NCBI GenBank assembly: GCA_001804165.1
Contig: MHFL01000048.1
Coordinates: 1-12,120, forward strand
Direction: 5' to 3'
Source: Omnitrophica bacterium RIFCSPLOWO2_01_FULL_45_10
Lineage (GTDB): Bacteria > Omnitrophota > Gorgyraeia > 2-01-FULL-45-10
DNA length: 12,120 nt
The notes under the pieces were generated by a model. The model was given only the letters and a program-made list of their open reading frames with translations. It had not been told where the DNA came from and made no database searches. Made by a program: the position numbers and the translations under genes. This document shows positions 6,756 through 12,044 of this stretch, piece by piece; position 1 is the stretch's first letter; every line of letters begins with the position of its first letter.

Positions 6756-8021
6756 TCAACTAACTTCTCGCCTATTATTGCTCGTTAGAAGTCCCGCGAT
6801 TCCGAATATAGAGAAGACCGCGCCTGCCATAATCAGTATCCATAGTCTGTTAATATAAGCCGCCAGATAAGCGCTAAGGAACATAAAGGCTAAAAATGAG
6901 AGGTGAATGACGGCCTCAAGCGAACTGAATATCCTTCCCCGCACCCCATTGGGAATAGTCTCATGAGTCAATGTATTGATCGTGGCCATTATCGGGCTTA
7001 TTGAGGCGCCGATTAGCCCTGATAAAAGGCCGTTGATTATAATGTTCGGACGGCGTTCCAAAAATTGCGAAAATAATATTATGGCTATTCCGCTCGCTAC
7101 GAAACTTGTAAATATCACTCTCTTCCTGTGAAATCTCTGGCCAAATCTGCCGTATAATATGCTGCCGAAAAAGAGCCCTGCTACAAGAAACATGCCCAAA
7201 AATCCTAAGTCCCTCGTGGCTGTGCCAAACGCATTCTGAATGAGGACTATTATCACGCACGATATCGTCCCTATGCCTGCTTGTAAAAGGAAGAATACGG
7301 ACATTATGAAACGCATATCCTTGTGTTTGACGAGATATTTCAGGCCCTCTCTCATCTCTAGGACTATGGACCTTTTAATGGAGCTTCCAAGCGCCATCTT
7401 AGTGGTCCTTAAATCCTCTCTCACACCTCTCATGAATCGCTCCGGCGCCATCATGCCGATGAATACAGCGGATATGAAAAAGGTCAGGCCATCGATATAA
7501 AATCCTCCGATAGGGCCCACATACCTCATATTGACTATTATGCCTGCCGCGACAAGACCGACAACATTGCCTATCATGTGTGTCGTGTCCTGAAGCATAT
7601 TGGCCATTAAAAGTTTATCCTTGGTCACAATATCCGGTATTATAGCCATCTTGGACGGAACGAAAAACCGCGTAAGGGAGAACGACAGAAATATCACAAG
7701 ATACACGGCAAGAATCTGCTCTAAAAATATGAATAAAGGAATTAATAAGACAAGCAGCCCTCTTAGGATGTCAGAGATTATCATGACGTTTCGCTTATTC
7801 AACCTATCTACCCAGACGCCCGCGATCGGCCCTATTAAAAATACGGGTATGACCGTGAATGATATCAGTTTGGCGAGCGCCATCTCTGAACCGGGGTTTC
7901 TTAGATATACTAAAGCGATGAGCGCCATCTGGGTAAGTTTATCGCCGAAGTTCGATATCACCTGCCCCAGCCAAAGGAATAGGAAATTCTTATTGCTCAG
8001 CATTTCGCGGAATCGAGTCAT
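6756..8021 (-). CDS. Major facilitator superfamily transporter (MFS_3/EntS-like exporter type)
   Basis: A 421-residue inner-membrane secondary transporter with about twelve hydrophobic segments, a normal length. The N terminus (NFLFLWLGQVISNFGDKLTQ) is the usual opening of the MFS_3 or enterobactin-exporter-like branch. The MFS motif A appears in the first cytoplasmic loop as GVWVDRLNKRN (about 68-78). The helix 4-5 region (RFFVPSKMAIIPDIV) and the second-half loop (YGRFGQRFHRKRVIF) also fit. A hydrophilic stretch at about 195-215 marks the central loop. This branch usually exports drugs, siderophores or lysophospholipids, but the substrate cannot be read from sequence. The ATG at 8021 has no clear Shine-Dalgarno. 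Upstream are a palindromic repeat and the tRNA-Thr gene in the same orientation, so read-through from the tRNA transcript is possible. Confidence 0.9.
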   Translation of the reverse strand: MTRFREMLSNKNFLFLWLGQVISNFGDKLTQMALIALVYLRNPGSEMALAKLISFTVIPVFLIGPIAGVWVDRLNKRNVMIISDILRGLLVLLIPLFIFLEQILAVYLVIFLSFSLTRFFVPSKMAIIPDIVTKDKLLMANMLQDTTHMIGNVVGLVAAGIIVNMRYVGPIGGFYIDGLTFFISAVFIGMMAPERFMRGVREDLRTTKMALGSSIKRSIVLEMREGLKYLVKHKDMRFIMSVFFLLQAGIGTISCVIIVLIQNAFGTATRDLGFLGMFLVAGLFFGSILYGRFGQRFHRKRVIFTSFVASGIAIILFSQFLERRPNIIINGLLSGLIGASISPIMATINTLTHETIPNGVRGRIFSSLEAVIHLSFLAFMFLSAYLAAYINRLWILIMAGAVFSIFGIAGLLTSNNRREVS

Positions 8022-8046
8022 GCGATTAGGATATGGATCTGCCCTA

Positions 8047-8139
8047 CTTCGCCCTTCGATTCGATTCGTTAACTCCGGTAGGGCTTCGTAGGGGCATTCC
8101 TGCGAAGCCTTACCTCGGTCTAACTGGTGAAGGGCGAAG
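8047..8139. repeat. Nested inverted-repeat element upstream of the MFS gene
   Basis: CTTCGCCCTTC at 8047-8057 is the exact reverse complement of GAAGGGCGAAG at 8129-8139. Inside, GGTAGGGCTTCGTAGG (from 8077) pairs with CCTGCGAAGCCTTACC (ending at 8114) to make a stem of about 16-18 pairs with only wobble exceptions. The whole 93-nt unit can fold on either strand and contains no ORF. It looks like a MITE or REP-like element that fills the gap between tRNA-Thr and the MFS gene. A role as a terminator of the tRNA transcript is possible, but no T tract is seen. Confidence 0.65.
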
Positions 8140-8144
8140 CAGAA

Positions 8145-8220
8145 TGGAGCTGGCGCTCAGATTTGAACTGAGGACCTGCGGTTTACGAAACCGCTGCTCT
8201 ACCGACTGAGCTACGCCAGC
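8145..8220 (-). tRNA. tRNA-Thr (anticodon CGU)
   Basis: The 76 nt, including an encoded CCA (8145-8147), fold as a complete cloverleaf. The acceptor GCTGGCG pairs with CGCCAGC at all seven positions. The D arm is TAGCTCAGTCGGTAGAGC. The anticodon stem GCGGT/ACCGC carries the loop TTCGTAA, giving anticodon CGT for ACG codons. The T arm is CTCAG-TTCAAAT-CTGAG and the discriminator is T. The first 46 or so nt are identical to the chimeric copy at 10827-10902 except for the middle anticodon base. It forms the left boundary of the restriction-modification island, so its present upstream promoter must come from island DNA. Confidence 0.95.
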
Positions 8221-8233
8221 TTGAATTCTTGTA

Positions 8234-8239
8234 AGTATA
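8234..8239 (-). promoter_or_regulatory. Possible -10 box for tRNA-Thr inside the island
   Basis: The minus strand reads TATACT, placed about 13 nt before the tRNA 5' end, which would give a leader of about 7 nt. No convincing -35 hexamer lies 16-18 bp upstream. If real, the island brought its own promoter for the tRNA it displaced. Otherwise the tRNA depends on read-through from the methyltransferase operon. Confidence 0.3.
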
Positions 8240-8245
8240 TACTTC

Positions 8246-8629
8246 TCAAGCTATTGCTGAAACTGGTTCTTCTTGCTTAGTTTTACTACCAAGGGGCTTT
8301 GGTGCCAACTGGGTGCCAACTTGCTGTGGTAAAAGCTCTATTGCAGCCCTTTTGTGGCTTGGGGATAGGTGAGCATACTTATGTGTCATCTCAGGTGTCT
8401 TGTGGCCCACTAATTCTTGCACTGTTTTTATATCAATACCAGCCATTACCAATTGGCTGCAAAATGTATGCCTTAATGAATGAAACTTAATGTTGTCACC
8501 AATTATACCACAACTCCTTAAAGCTGTATCAAAACTTTTTCTTACATTAGTATAGGGCTTACCATCTTTACCAATCGCATGTAATATGAATTTCGATATC
8601 ATTCCTCTTCTTCTTAGCCCAAACTCCAA
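8246..8629 (-). pseudogene. Tyrosine recombinase (phage integrase family), 5'-truncated remnant
   Basis: The 127-codon frame opens at a TTG and holds only the C-terminal half of a tyrosine recombinase catalytic domain. From KDGKPYTNVRKSFDTAL onward it reads as normal family sequence. HSLRHTF (about residues 50-56) gives the His-x-x-Arg box, VQELVGHKT the second His, and YAHLSP (about 85-90) the catalytic Tyr, followed by a usual basic/Gln-rich tail. The first catalytic Arg box, the core-binding domain and the arm-binding domain are missing. A stop codon lies three codons before the TTG, and upstream DNA is occupied by a different small ORF. Full-length relatives are roughly 300-400 residues. 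It is probably non-functional but marks the island as once mobile and is placed as expected beside the tRNA. Confidence 0.85.
8302..8318 (+). repeat. Tandem GTGCCA pair, left end (possible recombinase arm site)
   Basis: GTGCCA at 8302-8307 and 8313-8318 repeats with an 11-bp period, inside the 3' part of the recombinase remnant. The same pair with the same spacing recurs at 10739-10755 near the other island end, in the same orientation. Arm-type binding sites of lambda-like recombinases take this form, but function here is inference. Confidence 0.45.
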
Positions 8630-8687
8630 AGGCCACTATTATCGTTTTCCCTTTTTTAGAAACTCTGACATCTCCGGCTCTTATCAT
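8568..8687 (-). CDS. Hypothetical 39-residue protein
   Basis: An ATG at 8687 opens a frame of 39 codons (MIRAGDVRVSKKGKTIIVAF at the start) that ends inside the recombinase remnant in another frame. GGGTGG lies about 9 nt upstream as a possible Shine-Dalgarno. The product is basic, with no recognisable domain. It may be a real small gene whose insertion or juxtaposition removed the 5' half of the recombinase, or just a chance frame in decayed DNA. Confidence 0.35.
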   Translation of the reverse strand: MIRAGDVRVSKKGKTIIVAFGVWAKKKRNDIEIHITCDW

Positions 8688-8783
8688 AATATCCACCCAT
8701 AAATGGTAACGACAAAAAAGGCATTAGATTTCTCTAACGCCGCAAATATCTCTTATGGTTGCATTAAATTTATATCGCCCACC

Positions 8784-8954
8784 TTAAGCCCTCTTATTCA
8801 TTTGTCCCTTTATCCGTTTCACCGTACGCCATATATGGTTCTTAGGCTTAGGCGTGCCACAAAGTTCATAATCCTTCTTTTCTCCATTAACAACTTCGAG
8901 GTAATCTAAAACTTCGTTTAAATCATCACGGTCTATTTTTACTATAGTTTTCAT
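8784..8954 (-). CDS. Hypothetical 56-residue basic protein
   Basis: The frame runs MKTIVKIDRDDLNEVLDYLE and ends in a strongly basic tail (IWRTVKRIKGQMNKRA). AAGGGA lies about 6-11 nt before the ATG, and the start is 16 nt after the endonuclease stop, so it is probably the third gene of the methyltransferase-endonuclease operon. It has no family I recognise. The acidic N-terminal half and basic C-terminal half could suit a small nucleic-acid-binding or accessory protein, but nothing in the sequence shows a function. About 100 nt of apparently non-coding DNA separate it from the next small ORF. Confidence 0.6.
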   Translation of the reverse strand: MKTIVKIDRDDLNEVLDYLEVVNGEKKDYELCGTPKPKNHIWRTVKRIKGQMNKRA

Positions 8955-8970
8955 CTCGATCCCTTATTCT

Positions 8971-9597
8971 TCATATTCCTAAAATTTTCTGTATAAAAAC
9001 AGGCCTTGCATAAAAAGCTCGGCTAGTGCTACCGTGACCAGCCCCTTTAGTTCTGGGTTGGACATACACCCCCATAGCACCTGTTAATGCTTTAAACCCT
9101 TTTGTATTAAGAGCATTTTGAACCAATTCATAATCTTTTTTAACTTGGTCGTATAAATCTTTGTCGTTCAAATCGAATTTGCCACACGAAAGTAAAATTG
9201 ACTTCGTTTCGTTTATATCATTATAGAGCCGAGCACATATAACCATCTCTTTTAACTTGTGCAATAGATGACTGTTTTCAAAAGGCGTGTTTTTTACTTG
9301 TTCGGGGTTAATCATTGTAATTTGCATGGTCTCTTTTGGCTTAATTATTCCGCTCTTTAACTTTTTCATAGAGACCATTTTTAACTCCCAGTGTCCACCA
9401 TTAGGAGCTTGGATGTTACAGGCACCCAATCCAATATGTCTTTCTAATACGTGCCCGGCCCAACCTTTATTGCGTCCTTTGTGTCTCTTTTCATCTTTAA
9501 AAACAGTAACTCCAAATTTCGAAGCCAATGGCCTTAAGTCTTTGCCAATGAGCTCGCTCAATTTTCTTATTGCATAGTCTTTATCTATGAAGGCCAT
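8971..9597 (-). CDS. Probable type II restriction endonuclease, MvaI/BcnI-like (MutH-related fold)
   Basis: A 208-residue protein directly downstream of the methyltransferase, with 1 nt between stop and start. The central GHVLERHIGLGACN (about 48-61) and GGHWELKMVS (67-76) match the pattern of MvaI/BcnI and MutH-type PD-(D/E)xK nucleases: a helix Glu (E52), then E71-x-K73 after a Trp. The position where the family has the catalytic Asp, five residues before the Glu, is Asn66 here (AAT, one transition from an Asp codon), so cleavage may be impaired. The C-terminal GSTSRAFYARPVFIQKIL is another conserved-looking segment of this group. It would cut unmethylated DNA at the site protected by its partner. 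The target sequence cannot be read. Family assignment is from memory of motifs. The R-M role is well supported by context. Confidence 0.65.
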   Translation of the reverse strand: MAFIDKDYAIRKLSELIGKDLRPLASKFGVTVFKDEKRHKGRNKGWAGHVLERHIGLGACNIQAPNGGHWELKMVSMKKLKSGIIKPKETMQITMINPEQVKNTPFENSHLLHKLKEMVICARLYNDINETKSILLSCGKFDLNDKDLYDQVKKDYELVQNALNTKGFKALTGAMGVYVQPRTKGAGHGSTSRAFYARPVFIQKILGI

Positions 9598-9598
9598 T

Positions 9599-10504
9599 TT
9601 ATGCTCTGATAAGCGTGTCGGCTTTATGCTCGACTTTTTTTATTTCTTCTTTTACGACGTGTTTGTGGCGTTGCTCGAATTCCAACCGCTTTTTGGATAG
9701 CTCTAAATACTCTTTGTTATTATCTATGCCAATGAAATATCGCCCTATCCTATATGCCGCAACGCCTGTAGTAGATGACCCTGTAAATGGATCGAGCACT
9801 ATGCCATGCTCTCTCGTGGAAGCCCATATTATTCTTTCCAACAACTCTATGGGTTTTTGGGTGGGGTGTTTTCCATAAATCTTTTCTTCTGCCTTTGGGG
9901 CTGTGATGGACCACAAGGATTGCATCTGCTTGTCCTTATTCATCTTCTTCATAAGAGAGTAGTTAAAATAGTGCCTGCTATCCTTGTTTTTCCCCGACCA
10001 TATAACTGTTTCAGTTGCATGGGTAAAATATCTACAAGATAGGTTGGGTGGAGGATTTATCTTATACCATGCTATGTCGTTAAGAATCTTGAACCCGAGT
10101 TGCTGCATAGCAAAGCCAATTGAAAAAATAATATGAGAAGTACCGCTAACCCAAATAGTGCCATCTTTGGTAAGAATGTTCTGACAGCGTTTTAACCACT
10201 CCATATTAAACTTGTGAGTTTCCTCAATCCCTTTGGATTTATCCCAATCACCCTTATTGACGCTAACACGCTTGCCGGCATGGCATGTTATACCACCATT
10301 TGACAAGAAGTATGGGGGATCGGCAAAGATCATGTCTATTGAGTTGGGGGGTATAGAATCCATTACGTTCAAGGAATCGGCATTATATAAAACGCAGGAA
10401 GTATCTTTATTGGTATAAAAAGGCGTTAGTCGGATAGAACCCATGATGTTCTTAAATGAGTGAGACACTACTAATTCTCCTTCAGGAATGTTATTTTCAA
10501 GCAT
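9599..10504 (-). CDS. Site-specific DNA methyltransferase (N6-adenine or N4-cytosine, beta class)
   Basis: A 301-residue AdoMet-dependent modification enzyme. The catalytic motif IV ADPPYFLSNGG (61-71) comes before the AdoMet-binding motif I DPFTGSSTTG (238-247), the motif order of beta-class enzymes. KHPTQKP (212-218) and GIDNNKEY (259-266) are further landmarks. The DPPYFLSNGG ... VSVNKGDWDK wording resembles the DpnA/MboII-type branch. DPPY means the product is N6-methyladenine or N4-methylcytosine. The ATG at 10504 is chosen over Met21 because AAAGGTGG lies 7 nt upstream. It is the first gene of a coupled operon with the endonuclease. The enzyme appears complete, so the host DNA should be methylated at its target. 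A 300-bp leader with palindromes precedes it. Confidence 0.93.
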   Translation of the reverse strand: MLENNIPEGELVVSHSFKNIMGSIRLTPFYTNKDTSCVLYNADSLNVMDSIPPNSIDMIFADPPYFLSNGGITCHAGKRVSVNKGDWDKSKGIEETHKFNMEWLKRCQNILTKDGTIWVSGTSHIIFSIGFAMQQLGFKILNDIAWYKINPPPNLSCRYFTHATETVIWSGKNKDSRHYFNYSLMKKMNKDKQMQSLWSITAPKAEEKIYGKHPTQKPIELLERIIWASTREHGIVLDPFTGSSTTGVAAYRIGRYFIGIDNNKEYLELSKKRLEFEQRHKHVVKEEIKKVEHKADTLIRA

Positions 10505-10521
10505 ATTTTACCACCTTTCTT

Positions 10522-10572
10522 TTATGGCGTCCATAAGATTGTCGGGGGCCTGTCCATAATCCCCCTACTATA
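10522..10572 (-). promoter_or_regulatory. Putative promoter/operator region of the methyltransferase gene
   Basis: TTATGGCGTCCATAA at 10522-10536 is an inverted repeat (6-bp arms, 3-bp spacer). GTCCATAA within it recurs directly at 10552-10559. GGGGG (10544-10548) and CCCCC (10561-10565) bracket the second copy. A minus-strand TATAGT at 10567-10572 could be the -10 box, with the repeats just after the start point, but no good -35 is visible. R-M genes are often autoregulated through such sites. No controller protein is seen here. Confidence 0.4.
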
Positions 10573-10826
10573 TAAGACGTAAAAAGTGGTGAAATTATTG
10601 CAACTTTTTTTAAAATATTTTTCCAAAGTCTTTTTGTCTACAAGCAAATGTCGAGGCACTATATTGGCTCACTGGGGGGTGTTCGGGGGTCATGGGGGTG
10701 GTCCCGTTTTGGAAATTGATTAAAGAAAATGCGGCTTTGTGCCAGATTTGTGCCACTATCCATACCAAAACATACCCAACTATACTAATGGATTGGTGTT
10801 TCTTAGGATGGAATTCGCATTGAAAA
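10573..10826. other. Non-coding right end of the island
   Basis: No ORF is supported here. The stretch holds an A/T-rich block (10605-10640), a G-rich block at 10674-10702 with three runs of five or six G followed by GG, and the tandem GTGCCA pair at 10739-10755. It ends at the 3' end of the chimeric tRNA. Confidence 0.6.
10739..10755 (+). repeat. Tandem GTGCCA pair, right end (possible recombinase arm site)
   Basis: GTGCCA at 10739-10744 and 10750-10755 has the same orientation and the same 11-bp period as the pair at 8302-8318. It lies in non-coding DNA about 70 bp from the chimeric tRNA, so the match is not due to shared coding sequence. Confidence 0.45.
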
Positions 10827-10902
10827 TGGAGCCCACGAGTGGGGTCGAACCACCGACCTGCGGTTTATGAAACCGCTGCTCTACCGACTGAGCTACGCCA
10901 GC
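10827..10902 (-). pseudogene. Chimeric tRNA: tRNA-Thr 5' half joined to another tRNA's 3' half (anticodon CAU)
   Basis: The 5' half (to about position 46) equals tRNA-Thr at 8145-8220, except that the loop TTCATAA gives a CAT (Met-type) anticodon. The 3' half differs: T arm GGTGG-TTCGACC-CCACT, acceptor CGTGGGC, discriminator T and encoded CCA (10827-10829). The acceptor ends do not match: GCTGGCG against CGTGGGC leaves a G-G mismatch and two G-U pairs. The native partner of CGTGGGC is GCCTACG, found alone at 11004-11010. It therefore looks like a recombinant, probably non-functional, tRNA and the right boundary of the island. A functional but weakly paired tRNA-Met cannot be excluded. Confidence 0.75.
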
Positions 10903-10991
10903 AACTGTAATGTTACTCAAACAACTTAATGCATAGGGTTAGTCTCGCCGAAGCTCGACTCTTGCTCGACTGCCTTAAGAGCGAAGGCGGA

Positions 10992-11010
10992 TCGGCTGAG
11001 CTACGTAGGC
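10992..11010 (-). pseudogene. Isolated 5' end of a tRNA gene
   Basis: The minus strand reads GCCTACGTAGCTCAGCCGA, a tRNA acceptor strand plus the start of a D arm, after which tRNA sequence stops. Its acceptor GCCTACG pairs with CGTGGGC of the chimeric tRNA (10831-10837) at six Watson-Crick positions and one G-U, so it is very likely the missing 5' end of that tRNA. The 89-nt insert between them (10903-10991) contains GCTCGACT twice, at 10953 and 10964, and short inverted repeats, but no ORF. Confidence 0.7.
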
Positions 11011-11076
11011 ATTAGTCGATAAATATGAAACTTATTTTACCTTAAGGGAGGCCTTTTTCGCAAGAGGGAAATGGTA

Positions 11077-11502
11077 TTAAAACTTAATACGGTTTATCTC
11101 ATCCAGATAATGATATTCCGTGGTAAGTTCCACATTCTCGAATATTTTTATCTCGCTCTTCTGGGATATGCATAAGATGTTGTGCCATATGCCCTTCTTC
11201 AGGACTATCGGCCTATCCAGAAGAAAGGCCTTTGGCGATTCAGGTTTTTTATGGAGCGCGAGGGCTATCATGCATCTTCCCTTAATAGGCTCAAAGGTTT
11301 CGAGACTATCATGACATTCCAATTGTATTATCTCTTTATCGCGGGCTATCAAGTACCCTATGCGCCAGCCGTGTGATTTCTCTTTCAATAGGATGCCAAA
11401 CCTGCTTGTGCGGCTATTGTCTTTCACGCAAGATGAATCAATGATCCATCCATATGGGTGAATATTTTCATGCGTTAGCCTGTTAATTTTATATTTTTTC
11501 AT
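11077..11502 (-). CDS. Ureidoglycolate lyase-like family protein (cupin-type fold)
   Basis: A 141-residue protein resembling the ureidoglycolate lyase/hydrolase family, which in purine breakdown splits ureidoglycolate to glyoxylate and urea. Landmarks are HGWRIGYLI (44-52), ECHDSLETFEPIKGR (62-76, where the family has an E-C-H motif), KAFLLDRPIVLKKGIWH (91-107) with the conserved GxWH, and a C-terminal EYHYL. The length is a little below the usual 160-170. There are no other purine or allantoin genes nearby, so the substrate in this organism could differ, and the name should be taken as family-level only. The ATG at 11502 has only a weak GGAA upstream. The gene lies between the tRNA fragment (66 nt away) and a hairpin repeat. 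Confidence 0.7.
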   Translation of the reverse strand: MKKYKINRLTHENIHPYGWIIDSSCVKDNSRTSRFGILLKEKSHGWRIGYLIARDKEIIQLECHDSLETFEPIKGRCMIALALHKKPESPKAFLLDRPIVLKKGIWHNILCISQKSEIKIFENVELTTEYHYLDEINRIKF

Positions 11503-11541
11503 ATGATTCCATATTACATCTATTTTTGAAATAATTTCGGT

Positions 11542-11595
11542 GCCATCCTATTTGGGGACAACCTGTAATCCTGGGGTGTCCCTTTTTAGGATGGC
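11542..11595. repeat. 54-nt near-symmetric hairpin repeat
   Basis: GCCATCCTA (11542-11550) pairs with TAGGATGGC (11587-11595), and in the same register GGGACA (11555-11560) pairs with TGTCCC (11577-11582). A 3x3 internal loop separates the stems, and a further CC/GG pair lies at the tip. It sits in the 137-nt spacer between mazG and the ureidoglycolate-lyase-like gene. Either strand can fold, and no proper T tract follows on the coding strand. It could be a REP-like element or a transcription/processing signal. The rest of the spacer shows nothing. Confidence 0.7.
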
Positions 11596-11639
11596 CCCAA
11601 TTACCAATTAGGCATTCGACCTAACGGCATGTAAATCGG

Positions 11640-12044
11640 CTAGTTCCACTTTTTTCTGATTTTTTCCCGCTTCTCGGCGGCTTTGATCTTGTGCCAGTTG
11701 GCGATTATCTCACCCGGGGATTTTACTTTTGTATTTCCGAAGACATGCGGGTGGCGTCGCTTCAATTTCTTTATGAGATGGTCGATGACATCCTCTATGT
11801 CGAATTTTTTATCTTTTTTCGCGATAGTAGAATGAAACATGACCTGAAGAAGAACATCGCCCAGCTCCTCCTTCATGTGCGAATAGTCGTTATTTTTGAG
11901 CGCTTCTATGAATTCACCGACTTCCTCTTTTAAATACGGGATGAGCGTCTTATGGGTCTGTTTCTTGTCCCAGAGACATCCCTTCGGTCCGTGAAGCCGT
12001 TCAAAAATTGTTTTAAGTTCTACGAATTTCGTGCTCTTCAACAT
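11640..12044 (-). CDS. mazG: Nucleoside triphosphate pyrophosphohydrolase MazG, single-domain
   Basis: MazG hydrolyses nucleoside triphosphates to monophosphates and pyrophosphate, a house-cleaning activity against non-canonical nucleotides that is also linked to lowering ppGpp. The 134 residues hold one MazG domain. GPKGCLWDKKQTHKTL (19-34) is the family opening. The metal-binding acidic residues are in KEEVGEF (E40, E41, E44) and KEELGDVL (E60, D63), and RRHPHVFG (96-103) follows. The E. coli protein has two such domains in about 263 residues, and this one corresponds to the N-terminal one. A lysine-rich tail (KREKIRKKWN) ends the protein. AAGAAGGG lies too far upstream (about 17 nt) to be ideal for the ATG at 12044. 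Confidence 0.95.
   Translation of the reverse strand: MLKSTKFVELKTIFERLHGPKGCLWDKKQTHKTLIPYLKEEVGEFIEALKNNDYSHMKEELGDVLLQVMFHSTIAKKDKKFDIEDVIDHLIKKLKRRHPHVFGNTKVKSPGEIIANWHKIKAAEKREKIRKKWN

Larger units (their letters stand above)
8221..10826. mobile_element. Decayed tRNA-associated genomic island carrying a restriction-modification system
   Basis: This 2.6-kb AT-rich stretch lies between two tRNA sequences whose 5' halves are near-identical direct repeats (8175-8220 and about 10857-10902). A tyrosine recombinase remnant sits directly next to the left tRNA, the usual place for an integrase. Two small ORFs, an endonuclease and a DNA methyltransferase follow, all on the minus strand. Tandem GTGCCA pairs with an 11-bp period lie about 80 bp inside the left boundary and 70 bp inside the right one. 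The recombinase lacks its N-terminal half, so the element should be immobile. Integration by site-specific recombination is inferred. Homologous shuffling between tRNA genes is the alternative. Confidence 0.7.

Noticed and set aside
6961..7260. 99-residue minus-strand ORF inside the MFS gene
   Set aside because: Out-of-frame shadow of the transporter, with composition unlike a real protein.
7600..8091. 163-residue plus-strand ORF antisense to the MFS gene and running into the palindromic repeat
   Set aside because: No start signal or recognisable domain. It is explained as the complement of a membrane protein.
8047..8139. Integron attC site
   Set aside because: The folded element has GTTAAC and TCTAAC near its arms, but they are not in the order and spacing of attC core boxes, and no integron integrase or cassette array is present.
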